64,000 bases of DNA from Curvularia sp. ZM96 (GCA_022457065.1 JAJGBQ010000002.1:4526001-4590000), one strand, 5' to 3'. Positions 1 to 9,624 are shown, counted from the first letter of the stretch. Notes: generated by a model from the letters alone, not told the origin. Program-made: numbers and translations.

Positions 1-39
1 ATTGAGAGAGCAGTTGGGGGCAGGCCTCCTCTTATTTTC

Positions 40-63
40 AAAAAAAAAAAAAAAAAAAAAAAA
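40..63. repeat. 24-nt poly(A) homopolymer
   Basis: An uninterrupted run of 24 A residues lies in the 264 bp left of the first gene. It could be a plain homopolymer slippage tract or a poly(A) mark of a retroposed sequence; nothing next to it supports the second idea. No gene is visible in 1-264. Confidence 0.9.
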
Positions 64-264
64 TAGTAACCCATGAGTCGTGTACTAAAATTAGACGGCA
101 CAAGTAGAGGTTTCTATAGGCACGTTGCTGCGGTTCCTCGATTTGTAAACTACTTCAACATCAAATTTATTGTAATGCTAGCGAGGAAATCTCGCTGGGG
201 TATCAATTTACTTTCAGTTTGCTCACCAAAACATGGAAACGAATCTTGTATGTTCCCAAGAATC

Positions 265-1410
265 TCAAGCGTCGACCTCTGCCCTCAAATTATGACGTCC
301 ACGCGCAATAGCATCGCCCAGATCCATATTCGAGGCTTGGCCGCGAACATTGGATATAAAACGTCGTCCCCCATCCATGTTCTGCTTATGCTTTTCCTCT
401 TCTTCGGCATCCTTGATCTCCTGTTGTCGGACTCGCTCAGCACGCTGCTGCTCCAATGATGCTGCCTCTGCTTGCATACTGGCCAGACGATCGGCCGCAC
501 TTTGGCGCGCTTCAGAATCATCTGGCTTCTTCTCCGGAGGTGTGCGATCGCGCCTTCGGTAATTGTTGCGATCGCGAATGTCCCTGCGATCATCTCTGCG
601 GCCATCTCTGCGATCATCCCTTCGATCATCTCTCCGGTCCTCTCTCCGGTCCTCTCTCCGGTCTTCTCTTCTGGCTGGCGAGCGCGTGCGGTCTCTTCGG
701 CTGCTATGCTTGTGATATGGCGACCGTGACCGGGATCGCGACCTTGACCGTCTCCTGTGGCTGTGATGTTCGCGACGATGCCCACGATCCTCGCTTCGAC
801 GTGGCGAGCGCGACCTATTGTGCCGGCTGCGATGCTTGTGGTCCCGATCCCTGCTGCTCTCTCTGTCCCTATGTCGGTGCCTTCTCTCGCGTTCCTTCTC
901 CTTCTCGCGCTTCTCGGCGTATTTGGCTTCCTTCTGGGCGTCTTTCATCGCTTTAAGTTGCATCTCCATCTTCTGCTTCTGTATCATGAGAAGTGGATCT
1001 TGGAGAACTTTCTTTTGGGTATCGCGAGTATTGTTTACAGCGGAACTAGATGCGCCAATGGCGTCGATTCCGACTGCTGCACCTTTTTGGAGACTTTGCG
1101 TCTCGTTTGATTTGAGTAGGTTGTCGATTCTGCGCTTGCCGAGAAGGTAGCCTTCGCGCTCCTCTGTGATGCCAGCATCGCCACTGGGGCCTGCGTACAT
1201 CCAATCAACCCTTCGCTGCACAACCTTGCCGCCAGACTCTGCTTGCAGTTTTTGTAGTTCTTCAACTGCTGCTTCTTCCTCGCGTTCTCGTCGAAGCTTG
1301 TCGATCAGCTTGCGCTCCTCGAGTGCTGCCTTCTCCTCCTTCCACACCCTTTCCTGGTTCTTGCGCAGATGTGGATGCCATGACTTTTTTAGGTTGAGAT
1401 CACCACCCAT
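265..1410 (-). CDS. CWC25: Pre-mRNA-splicing factor CWC25
   Basis: A single-exon 381-aa protein. CWC25 joins the activated spliceosome just before the first transesterification and stabilises the branch helix, acting in the nucleus. The start is fixed by the hallmark N-terminus MGGDLNLKKSWHP, followed by the charged Cir_N-type helix (residues about 11-50: RKNQERVWKEEKAALEERK). The conserved VDWMYAGP block is at about 68-75, followed by EREGYLLGKRRID. From about 160 the protein becomes an Arg/Ser/Asp/Glu-rich tail with SR-like dipeptides and a short tandem of RREDR/RRDDR units, typical of fungal members and likely disordered. The frame is open upstream of the ATG, but that extension is not conserved-looking. 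It is divergent from ESF2 with only 325 bp between start codons. Recognition is from the N-terminal blocks; the family is clear, although the tail is compositionally biased. Confidence 0.93.
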   Translation of the reverse strand: MGGDLNLKKSWHPHLRKNQERVWKEEKAALEERKLIDKLRREREEEAAVEELQKLQAESGGKVVQRRVDWMYAGPSGDAGITEEREGYLLGKRRIDNLLKSNETQSLQKGAAVGIDAIGASSSAVNNTRDTQKKVLQDPLLMIQKQKMEMQLKAMKDAQKEAKYAEKREKEKERERRHRHRDRESSRDRDHKHRSRHNRSRSPRRSEDRGHRREHHSHRRRSRSRSRSRSPYHKHSSRRDRTRSPARREDRREDRREDRRDDRRDDRRDGRRDDRRDIRDRNNYRRRDRTPPEKKPDDSEARQSAADRLASMQAEAASLEQQRAERVRQQEIKDAEEEEKHKQNMDGGRRFISNVRGQASNMDLGDAIARGRHNLRAEVDA

Positions 1411-1735
1411 GATTACAGTGGGCGTGTGGTGTGCGCGTGTTTCGGTAGATTCGGTTGTGTTTGCGGGTTTTCGTAAGTATTTGTGGGAGGTTGTAGGCGA
1501 TTGTAGATGGAAGAAAGAGAAGAGGCCGTACGTAACGATAATGGGTGGCTGGCCAAGACGCGCTAGGCCAAGCCCCACTCAAAAGTTCACCTCCGCGAGT
1601 TCTCCGCAAAAGATTCAACTGAGTGTCTTGAGATTGGCCGATACACCACATTAGATCTGGTCACAAAAGACTTGGTCGCGATCAACGAATATCCCAGGGT
1701 TTTGGAACTCTCGTACAGGTTAAAGACGAACAGCA
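1411..1735. promoter_or_regulatory. Shared CWC25/ESF2 promoter region
   Basis: This 325-bp segment separates two divergent start codons and must hold both promoters and 5' leaders. I see no strong TATA box or extended palindrome. The bidirectional promoter role is inferred from layout only. Confidence 0.5.
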
Positions 1736-2743
1736 ATGGCGACGCGCAAACGAAACGAGTACCTCGACGTGGAAGAGAGCGACGACGACGAGAGGGGCTA
1801 TGATTCGGAAGAAGAGAGCAGAGCGCGCATGCTTCCGGCGTCGAAGCGCCAAAAAACAGACCATGATTCAGAAGCAGAAGACGACTATGAAGACGGAGAT
1901 GAGGACTTAGAATCTCACGGCGACGACGACAAGAACGCAGAAGACGAAGAAGACGACGAGCCCAAACATTTCGCTTCCAAGAGTGCAGAACTGGCTCACC
2001 TCGAAAAGCTCGCCGCATCGCTCCCCTCTGAACTGAAATTGCAGTCCACAAAGCTCGGAAAAGTGCTACCCGAATCCTCACTGAAGAAAGACAAGTCGGG
2101 TGTAATCTACCTCTCGCGCGTTCCTCCCTTCATGAAACCTGCGGTCCTTCGCTCGCTACTGCAGCCCTACGGAGCCGTTGGTCGCATCTTCCTCACTCCA
2201 GAATCCTCAACATCTCGTACACAACGGTTGCGCAACGGTGGCACACGTCGCAAGCTCTTCCTTGACGGCTGGGTAGAATTCATACACAAGCGCGACGCTA
2301 AGTTCGTTGCGGAGAACCTCAATGCGCAGACTATGGGTGGCAAGAAGCGGGGCAGGTGGCACGACGAAGTGTGGAATATTCGATACTTGAGCGGAGTCAA
2401 GTGGCACAATCTTGTTGAGCAGATCCAGAACGAGAATGCGGAACGCGCAGCAAGACTTAGATTCGAAATCGCACAGGGCAAGAAGGAGAACAAGGCGTTC
2501 TTGGAGAATGTGGAGCGCGGAAAGATGGTCAGTGGAATTGAAGCTACACGAAGGAAGCGAGGAGAGGATTTGGATGGCGACAAAACCGGTGCAGATACGG
2601 TGGATATGGCACAGGAAGCAGGCGACAAGCCCAAGAGGAGGAAGGGAAGGCTTGAGTTCTCGCAACATACGGCTACAAGTAAGGCTATGAAGAAGCCTGA
2701 GCCAGGACAGGACGTAAACAGAGTGCTGAGCAGTATGATGTAA
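1736..2743 (+). CDS. ESF2: Pre-rRNA-processing protein ESF2 (ABT1 family)
   Basis: A single-exon 335-aa nucleolar protein. ESF2/ABT1 binds pre-rRNA in the small-subunit processome and stimulates the Dbp8 helicase during 18S maturation. Residues 1-80 are a strongly acidic Asp/Glu/Ser tract. An RRM covers about 121-215, with an RNP2-like strand SGVIYLSRVP at 121-130 and an RNP1-like strand DGWVEFIHKRDAK at about 177-189. Within the RRM lies the family-specific insert TPESSTSRTQRLRNGGTRRK, and the diagnostic GRWHDEVWNIRYLSGVKW follows (about 206-223). The C-terminal third is basic and helical, ending in a QDVNRVLSSMM-like tail. The ATG at 1736 is the first of the frame and begins with the usual acidic leader. 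It is convergent with SYF2, 211 bp away. Length and domain order match the family. Confidence 0.93.
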   Translation: MATRKRNEYLDVEESDDDERGYDSEEESRARMLPASKRQKTDHDSEAEDDYEDGDEDLESHGDDDKNAEDEEDDEPKHFASKSAELAHLEKLAASLPSELKLQSTKLGKVLPESSLKKDKSGVIYLSRVPPFMKPAVLRSLLQPYGAVGRIFLTPESSTSRTQRLRNGGTRRKLFLDGWVEFIHKRDAKFVAENLNAQTMGGKKRGRWHDEVWNIRYLSGVKWHNLVEQIQNENAERAARLRFEIAQGKKENKAFLENVERGKMVSGIEATRRKRGEDLDGDKTGADTVDMAQEAGDKPKRRKGRLEFSQHTATSKAMKKPEPGQDVNRVLSSMM

Positions 2744-2954
2744 GCGAGGATGTACATGATATCCAGTCAAAAAGGAGCAACAATTGAAATTCCAAACCGT
2801 CAACGTTGATTTGTAAGGAATATCGGGGTCCATCTAGTTACCATGGAGAAAAAAAGGATGACGCCAATCCCGAATGCGCTCATGTCCAAATAACGCCAGC
2901 CCTTGAGAGTAACATGCTAGGGTATAAACACCATTTCTTATATCTCTTTCCCCG

Positions 2955-3914
2955 TTATATAGCAGTTCCACGCTCAAAGCTCTCCCGTATCTCCGTCGTA
3001 TACCTATTGTAGAAACGCGCGAGCTTGTCGTTGAACTGCTTGTTCTTCTGGTTGATATACGTCACATCACCCATATCCTGCTCGTCGCGTATTCCTCTCG
3101 CCGCACGCGCCTTCATTCGCGCGCGCTCACTCTTCTCCAGGTCCTCGACCAGCCTGTCTACGGCTTCCTTGCTGGGCTTGTGGTCGTGGCTATACGCTTC
3201 CTCGACCGGAGTGTTTATGCGCCCTTGGCTGTCCACTGTGTAAATCTCCCCTGCATCCGTTTCGACCAACTGGAGCAGACCAGAGGAAACCTGCGATTGC
3301 AACTTTCGCGCTTTCTCCTCTGCGTATGCCTCCATGTCCACCTTGTTCATCTGCCCAACTTGCCGCTTGTACACCTTGTTCGCCTCATCTCTGTAATCCG
3401 CGAATGCAACGCCCTCCCTGTTCTTTGCCTTTTTCTTCAGCCGCTTGTCCCAGCTCTCGCTCTCTTCGATTGTGTAGTCCCAGTTTCTCTTGCGCTCGAA
3501 ATCAGGGTCGTCAGATTTGAGCAACTTGTAAGACGCTTTTTCGTGTGCCGCGCTGAGCTTGGAAATCTGTGCCAGACGCGCACTGCGATCTTCGGCATCG
3601 CGGACTTCGCGCTCAGTGGCCTTTCGACCGCTGGCCTTCTGCGCCTGGAGCGCCTTGAAACGTGCCATTCGCGCAGCGAGGGCGGCTTTGGGATCGGATG
3701 GTGTTGCCGAAGTAGAAACCGCATCTTCTTTCGAGGCAGATTCTTGCTCTGTTGGTGCGCTTTCCGCTAATGTTTCGTTCGCATTCGCAGTGGTCGAGGA
3801 CGCTTCTTCGTCTGCTTTAGTTTGCGCCGGTGCAGAGGCCGTGGAGGATCCCTCCATTTCCCCGGAGGTAGTAGTGGTAGGCACCTCTTCGTCTACTTTG
3901 GATACGTCTGTCAT
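2955..3914 (-). CDS. SYF2: Pre-mRNA-splicing factor SYF2
   Basis: A single-exon 319-aa protein. SYF2 is a small subunit of the Prp19/NineTeen-associated complex that contacts the catalytic RNA core and the U2/U6 region of the spliceosome. Residues 1-75 are low-complexity Thr/Ser/Glu/Ala. A coiled, charged segment RMARFKALQAQKASGRKATE lies at about 82-101. The SYF2 domain occupies about 140-312, with KRNWDYTIEESESWDKRLKK, DYRDEANKVYKRQ, YAEEKARKL and the C-terminal block INQKNKQFNDKLARFYNRYT, all of which are family hallmarks. It converges on ESF2 and lies in tandem with the betaine reductase gene upstream. It is the second splicing gene within 4 kb. The start is the first ATG of the open frame. 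Confidence 0.94.
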   Translation of the reverse strand: MTDVSKVDEEVPTTTTSGEMEGSSTASAPAQTKADEEASSTTANANETLAESAPTEQESASKEDAVSTSATPSDPKAALAARMARFKALQAQKASGRKATEREVRDAEDRSARLAQISKLSAAHEKASYKLLKSDDPDFERKRNWDYTIEESESWDKRLKKKAKNREGVAFADYRDEANKVYKRQVGQMNKVDMEAYAEEKARKLQSQVSSGLLQLVETDAGEIYTVDSQGRINTPVEEAYSHDHKPSKEAVDRLVEDLEKSERARMKARAARGIRDEQDMGDVTYINQKNKQFNDKLARFYNRYTTEIRESFERGTAI

Positions 3915-4406
3915 GCTGTTGGAGTTTGCTAATGAAGTGTAGCAGTCGTTCCGCGAAATGTTGGATTGACGACTGCCAAGACACTAGCGCGACTTCCACT
4001 GCATAACGCTTAGGGTTGGTAGACATCCACACGTCCAGTGAACCTCCACTTGTTATAACCGTCAGATCTGAAATCGAAAAAAGTCTAGTTATCAATTTAT
4101 GAATTGGAGCTCTCGTACTGCAGACCTCTGCACTCACGTTCATCTCTCATTACCGCAGTAACGGTAACCTTTCTTCTAGCATTAGTACAAAGAAGAAACC
4201 GAGTTCGAGAAAAGGAAACCCAACATCAGAAGAATTCAACACTGTTTGCCGATCATTTGCGTCACGCACTGAATCCAAGAAGCAGTAAAGTCGCATGGTA
4301 TTATAAAGGTTTCTATCTACCCAGCTAGGTCTACATCTCTACTGAAGTGTAATAAAACATGCTCAAAAAAGCATCCTATCATAGAATCATCGCAAACCCG
4401 ATCCAT
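3915..4406. other. Intergenic: SYF2 promoter, 3' region of the A-T-R-R gene
   Basis: A 492-bp spacer between two minus-strand genes. No reading frame with recognisable protein features and no repeat was seen. Confidence 0.6.
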
Positions 4407-7400
4407 TTAGATCGGCTCGTCCCTAGGCTCAATAAGGACCTCGTTGACGCTGACATGATCCGGCTGCTTAAGCGCATACACTATGCTCTCAGCAACATCC
4501 TCGGCGTCAAGGACCTTGGCTCCGCTAGGCTCGCCGTACTTCTTCAATGCCTCTGGGTCCGTACTCATGCCCAACAGATCAGTCGATACATTTCCTGGCT
4601 GTATAGCGGTGACCTTTAGCCCTGTACCAGCAGTCTCAAGCCTGAGACTTTGCAGTGTAGCCTCTACGAAGAATTTTGAAGCGGAGTAGACGCCCAACCC
4701 AGGGAAGACCTTGCGCCCAGCATCTGAGGAGATGGCAAGGAGGTGCCCCTTTCCGCGCTTGAGCATCGAGGGTACGATGGACGAGATGACATTCAGAAGT
4801 CCCTTGCAGTTCACATCAACGGTTTGGTTCCATTGGTCGGTATACGCGTTGGCCATCATGGTGAAGTACATGACTCCCGAGACGTTTACAAAGATGTCGA
4901 TTGGTCCAAGCTGCTTCTCTGCTGCAGCCACAAGGGCTTCAACCTGGCTCTTGTCTGTAACATCGGTTTTTTGGGTGATGATCTTGCCCTCGCGAACCAC
5001 GATGCGCTTCTTCAAATCTTCGAGAGCGTCAACGCGACGTGCTGCAAGAGCAACATGGCAACCCTCTCGTGCGAGTGCTGTAGCGGTAGCAGCACCGATT
5101 CCAGAGGAAGCGCCCATGACGACAACAACCTTGCCGAATAACGGACCCCTTCGAGGAAGCCTTGCTGAGCCGCCTGTGGCATCTTGAAGGACAGGAGGCT
5201 TAGGGAGCCAGCCTCGAGCGTACCAGTGACGTGTGTATGTCTCAAGAAGTACTCGATCAACCTTCGGGCGCTCCACAGCGAGACGAAGGGGTCGTGTCTT
5301 CGAGTTGTCCAGCACGACAACATCTCTCAGGAACTCAATGCTGGGCATACCGCTGCGGAGGATATCAACGGTGAAAGCACCGTCACCTCCCTTGGCAGAG
5401 CCTCGCTTTTCATCCCAGAGCTGAATCCATTTTGTAAACTCCACAGGCTTAGTGGGGTAGCCTAGTTCACTGAGATCCTCAAAGACCTGGCTAACATCCA
5501 CCGGGTTAGGGTCGCCGATATGGAAGACACTTTGCTCAGTCTCGGTCTGGTTGCTAAGGTGGATGATGGCTTTGCTAACAAAATCAACCGGTGTCATTTC
5601 TGCGCGCCAACCCTCGACGTCTGGGTAATGGCCGATTCTAATAGACTCGACAATCAGAGCTGTCAACAGATCCCAGGCATTAGCAGCACCCGTCTCGCTG
5701 TGACCACTGATAGTACCAAGACGATGGATCTTGACAGGAAGACCCCTCCGTCCAGCCTCCAGAACAAGCTGTTCAGCAACCCATTTGGTCTGTCCGTAAC
5801 CATCTGCGAGCTTAACAACGTCCTCGACGCCAAGCATCGCATCTTCTGGCCATCCCTCTCGACCCTTTGCGGGAAGTAGGACTCCGTTCGTAGAAATATG
5901 CTGTACCGTCGCACCGCCCTGGGCCGCAAGACGTAGAACTTCCCGAGTACCGCCAACGTTGGGCTTTTGCAATGCAGCATAAGGGTACACTAAGTTGACA
6001 GTAGCGGCAGCGTGAACAATGACATCAATGCGCTCGGCCAACTCTTTGAATGTGTCTGGTGAGAGACCGAAGCGCTTCCGAGACAAGTTTCCTGGAAGAA
6101 TCTCCACACGCTCCATGATGCTGTCGCTCCAGAGGCCAAAGTCGAGTAAATTCCTACGTATTCGAGCAATGCCAGCTGGAATGTCATCTTGTGAAGAGTC
6201 GCTGAATCGAACCATGCAAACGATCTGAGCAGACGTACTTTCCAGTAGGTCACGGAGAAGGAAAGCACCCAAGAAGCCAGTAACACCCGTGAGAAGCACA
6301 GTCTTTGCATCCTTGAGTGCGCATGTTTTGGCGCTTTGTGGCTGGATCTCCTTGTCCAAGATGGAGTCTGCACGCAACACGGCTGGGAGATTCTCTTGCA
6401 CCTCAGCAGTGTGACCATCGCGTATAGCGCGAACCGTGTCCAGGTGTCCGTTCAGCGTTGCGGGTTGGGCGAGACGGGCGACAGGCACCCGGAAACCGAA
6501 AGTGTTTGACAAACGCGCGGCCAGGTCAGCAAGTAGAAGTGAATGGCCGCCAAGGTCGAAGAAGTTGTATTCAGGAGTGATGGAGCTTGTGCTGACATTC
6601 AAAATAGATGCCCAGATCTGGGTTATCTGTTCGATAGTGATCGGACTCTGCTCATACCTGCGTGCGCTTCCTGAGGGTGAGGAGGGTCTTGGGGGAGGTA
6701 GAGCCTTGAGGTCAACCTTTCCAGAAACATCACTTGTCGGCAGGTTGTCCATTTCCACCCATAGGGCAGGTATCATGTAATGAGCAAGATAGGCCATAAG
6801 CATGCGCCTGGCTGTCGCGCTGCGTCCAGTTCTGTCGATCTCGACTTCTGGGCGTTCTGTTGATGTGTTCTTGTCTCGTACAATGTATGCCACCAGTTGT
6901 CGGTCGATACCTTCTCCAAAAGCGACTACGGCACAATGGCTGACGGCCAAATGGCTGAGGATCGCATTCTCAACCTTACCTGGAACTACTGAGTATCCGC
7001 GGATCTTGATCATAGCGCCAACACGTCCGGTGATTTCGAGCAAGCCATTGGGGAGAATGCGCGCCTTATCACCAGTCCTGTACATTCTGGCACCAACCTT
7101 GGAGCTGTATGGATTCTTGATGAAGGCCTTTTCCGTAGTTTCTGGAAGGTTGAGATATCCTCGAGCAAGCAAGTGTCCACCAACGCAGAGCTCGCCAACT
7201 TCGCCGTCTTCTACCTTCTGGCCACTCTCATCCAAGATGTAAATGTACTTCCTGTCAATAAGCGGTGGTCCTACTGGGCAGTATGCAGCGCTCTTGTCAA
7301 TCTTCTCCAGCATGTCCTTGATGTCGCCACAGGCGATCTCGTGTGTTTCACACGCGCTGTAAACATTGAGCAAGCGAGTATTGGGCAGGGCCTTGATACC

Positions 7401-8255
7401 ACGGCGTGCGAGATCGGTTGTCACTACTTCTCCGTTGAGCCAAACAGTTTTTAGGTTCGGCAGCCGAGTGTTCAGCGCCTGATGTCGTGCAAGAACAGCA
7501 GAGAAGAGAGTAGGTGTGAAAAGAGTCTCAGTGATCTTCTTGGAAGCAAGTAGGTCGACCAGCATGCGTGGATCGTAGCTCACGTCGTCTGGAACAGCCA
7601 CCACGGTTGCTCCCCGCAACAGTGGGCGCAGAATTTCCCATACGAAGAAGACATTGCAAGCTACGCGGTCACCTGGTTGCAGGTCTGATAGCCCAAACCG
7701 GAGGTTGTACGAAAGTACCGGTGCTCTGTGAGGGTTGGCGATACCTTTCGGCTTGCCAGTTGTACCACTGGAGTAGGCTACAAATGCCAAGCGGTCTAAA
7801 TCCGTCTCATCGGGCAGAGGTTTGAGTTGGGACTCGTCCAATAGGCCGTTCGTATCTGAGCTGGTTTCATCCAAAACAACGAGCGGTGTGGATCCCTTGA
7901 TCTTGCCGACCTCCGCACTGACAGTAACTATTGTCGTGGGCTGTGAGTCCTCGAGTACGTCTGCCAGGAGATCGGCAGGGTAGGCTAATTCCAGAACCAG
8001 AAACGCACCGCCAGCACGTAGGGCTGCTAAACAAGCGATTACATAGTCGGCGGATCGCGGCAACAAGATGCCCACCAGGCTGTCACGGCCGACGCCATGA
8101 CCCCGCAGCCGGTCGGCAAGGGCAGCAACTTTATCGTGGAGCTCCTGATATGTGTATGTGTTCTTTTCGTCTTCTAGAGCGACCAGGTCGGGGGTAGCTT
8201 GAACCTGTTGAGTGAAGAGCGCTGACAGGTCCTTGGTGGTATCGATGACGGACAT
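4407..8255 (-). CDS. NRPS-like A-T-R-R enzyme, probable glycine betaine reductase (choline synthesis)
   Basis: An intronless 1282-aa multidomain enzyme. Adenylation domain, about 10-515: A3 YSSGTTGKPKG at 161-171, A7 YRTGD at 392-396, A10 lysine K513. Thiolation domain: LGGHSL with phosphopantetheine Ser572. First reductase R1, an NADP-binding thioester reductase: GVTGFLG at 657-663, Tyr820/Lys824. Second reductase R2, a YdfG-like SDR: GASSGIG at 1048-1054, catalytic Ser1176/1177, Tyr1190, Lys1194. This A-T-R-R order is that of the characterised fungal enzyme that activates glycine betaine and reduces it twice, via betaine aldehyde, to choline. In A4 the acidic residue that binds an amino acid's alpha-amine is missing (NVFFVWE in place of FDxSVWE), which fits a substrate with no free amine. 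The start is the ATG at 8255, in a good context (ACA before ATG); the frame opens farther upstream only at a GTG. A different carboxylate substrate cannot be excluded. Confidence 0.88.
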   Translation of the reverse strand: MSVIDTTKDLSALFTQQVQATPDLVALEDEKNTYTYQELHDKVAALADRLRGHGVGRDSLVGILLPRSADYVIACLAALRAGGAFLVLELAYPADLLADVLEDSQPTTIVTVSAEVGKIKGSTPLVVLDETSSDTNGLLDESQLKPLPDETDLDRLAFVAYSSGTTGKPKGIANPHRAPVLSYNLRFGLSDLQPGDRVACNVFFVWEILRPLLRGATVVAVPDDVSYDPRMLVDLLASKKITETLFTPTLFSAVLARHQALNTRLPNLKTVWLNGEVVTTDLARRGIKALPNTRLLNVYSACETHEIACGDIKDMLEKIDKSAAYCPVGPPLIDRKYIYILDESGQKVEDGEVGELCVGGHLLARGYLNLPETTEKAFIKNPYSSKVGARMYRTGDKARILPNGLLEITGRVGAMIKIRGYSVVPGKVENAILSHLAVSHCAVVAFGEGIDRQLVAYIVRDKNTSTERPEVEIDRTGRSATARRMLMAYLAHYMIPALWVEMDNLPTSDVSGKVDLKALPPPRPSSPSGSARRYEQSPITIEQITQIWASILNVSTSSITPEYNFFDLGGHSLLLADLAARLSNTFGFRVPVARLAQPATLNGHLDTVRAIRDGHTAEVQENLPAVLRADSILDKEIQPQSAKTCALKDAKTVLLTGVTGFLGAFLLRDLLESTSAQIVCMVRFSDSSQDDIPAGIARIRRNLLDFGLWSDSIMERVEILPGNLSRKRFGLSPDTFKELAERIDVIVHAAATVNLVYPYAALQKPNVGGTREVLRLAAQGGATVQHISTNGVLLPAKGREGWPEDAMLGVEDVVKLADGYGQTKWVAEQLVLEAGRRGLPVKIHRLGTISGHSETGAANAWDLLTALIVESIRIGHYPDVEGWRAEMTPVDFVSKAIIHLSNQTETEQSVFHIGDPNPVDVSQVFEDLSELGYPTKPVEFTKWIQLWDEKRGSAKGGDGAFTVDILRSGMPSIEFLRDVVVLDNSKTRPLRLAVERPKVDRVLLETYTRHWYARGWLPKPPVLQDATGGSARLPRRGPLFGKVVVVMGASSGIGAATATALAREGCHVALAARRVDALEDLKKRIVVREGKIITQKTDVTDKSQVEALVAAAEKQLGPIDIFVNVSGVMYFTMMANAYTDQWNQTVDVNCKGLLNVISSIVPSMLKRGKGHLLAISSDAGRKVFPGLGVYSASKFFVEATLQSLRLETAGTGLKVTAIQPGNVSTDLLGMSTDPEALKKYGEPSGAKVLDAEDVAESIVYALKQPDHVSVNEVLIEPRDEPI

Positions 8256-8888
8256 TGTCTGAAAGTTTTGGATGGAGGGGTAAGTGGAAGGTTGAAGATC
8301 GTGGGCAAACAGGTACTCGACCAGATACTTAATCGATTGCACTCGCCATGCACTGAGCCAATGATGGTTGTGGAGTAGAGCAAAGGATATGACAGTTGGC
8401 TCGCTGAGACTCGTACCTAAAGCTTACCTGTTTTCTGCGCACGACACTTTCCTTGTCTTGGGGTTGTGCCGACAGCTATGCCGATAACGCAATTTACTAG
8501 CGTCGCCTAACACTCCCACAACCCCATATTACTGCTCCGCGAGCCGTATCGTTGAGGATCGCGGAACGTATTGCGAGACTGGTTGGTCGTGGTTGACGGC
8601 TTGCATGGCCGCCATGCGAGTTTGTGTGGCCATTTGCTGGGCGTTACTGGGAGTGCTGGCCTATAGGACCCCGCTAATGACGAACCGGCCCGCCCAAAAC
8701 TGACCAGTCCCACGTCCCGTGGGGTTTAGCCTACGACATGATTGTCAAGGTCTGGCCAAATGACATTTAGTGGGTCAATGGAACGTCGAGTGCCTTTGCT
8801 AATACTGAACGTAGAGGTACATATCACTACTTCTCCTACAACTAGTAAACTGGAAAAACAAAGGTTGTCGACGGAGTGAACAATAAAT
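8256..8888. promoter_or_regulatory. Upstream region of the A-T-R-R gene
   Basis: A 633-bp region directly upstream of the reductase start. It should hold the promoter. I see no gene and no clear operator; the function is inferred from position only. Confidence 0.4.
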
Positions 8889-8989
8889 AACTGTGACAAC
8901 TACAGCTACTTTTAAAAGTAGAGTCGTGGGTGCAAAGAGTAGAGTACATGATATGCAACTGTGACAACAATAGCTACTTTTAAAAGTAT
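8889..8989. repeat. Pair of 33-bp direct repeats carrying a palindrome
   Basis: Two copies of AACTGTGACAAC followed by GCTACTTTTAAAAGTA lie at 8889-8921 and 8957-8989, 68 bp apart, with a few mismatches. The first copy contains a perfect 16-bp palindrome, CTACTTTTAAAAGTAG, at 8906-8921. This could be a local duplication, a binding-site pair or a small mobile-element scar. Confidence 0.75.
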
Positions 8990-9245
8990 AATTTTATTAG
9001 AACGTATGAAGTTCCAGCCAGGGTTCGGACGGTAATCAATGTTTGATGATGATTTTTGCTGCTGCTTTGACCGCAACCAAGCCTGTCGAGATAGTTTCTC
9101 AGGTTCACCTTCACATACATCTCGCTAAGAATTGCTGTTGACGCTTTGGTTCATCATTCACCTTCACCTACGGCTCTTTCGTTTGTCCGCTGCCGCTACA
9201 GGGGTATACTAACGAGGCTATCTCCTCCCGCTGTCGCTTCCCCAG

Positions 9246-9624
9246 ATAACCTACCCCACACTTTATAAGTATCAATTCCTTCCAATTCTCATCGCTACTT
9301 TCACTGGCGGCGCCCATTACCACTTCAACGACACCGCGGACAAGGCCATCATCGAGGCAAGTCAATTCTTTTCATTATCTATGCTATTCGTTGGAGCTGC
9401 TATTGTTCCTGATGCTAACGGATGCATAGGCCATCCGCAGCGCCACCACCACCACTACCAACAACAACAAGAAGGAGGCTGGGGGCAAGCAAGGCGCCAA
9501 TGTAAGCTGTTCGTTCCTTGTGATCATACACAATACTTACCTAGTATAGAAAAATACTATCCGACGGCGCGAGCAGCACGCCAAAAAAGCTGGCAAGCAG
9601 GCCGCCAAACCCTCTGCCACCTAG
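9246..9624 (+). other. Orphan spliced reading frame (gene fragment or small gene)
   Basis: Three exon-like blocks read in one frame when two plausible introns are removed. Block 1 is 9246-9356 (includes TFTGGAHYHFNDTADKAIIE). Intron 9357-9429 has a GCAAGT donor and a GCTAAC branch site. Block 2 is 9430-9501 (a Thr/Asn run, then KKEAGGKQGAN). Intron 9502-9549 has a GTAAGC donor. Block 3 is 9550-9624 (KNTIRRREQHAKKAGKQAAK, then a TAG stop). I found no initiating ATG and do not recognise the product. The basic tail looks like a nuclear or ribosome-associated C-terminus. It may be the 3' end of a gene whose first exons I could not place, or a decayed copy. Confidence 0.3.

Noticed and set aside
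1411..1578. Longer CWC25 product starting near 1578
   Set aside because: The upstream codons show no family features, while MGGDLNLKKSW at 1410 is the known CWC25 N-terminus.
8256..8342. N-terminal extension of the A-T-R-R enzyme by 29 codons
   Set aside because: The extension begins at a GTG codon, not ATG. The ATG at 8255 has a good context and lies at the expected distance before the adenylation domain.
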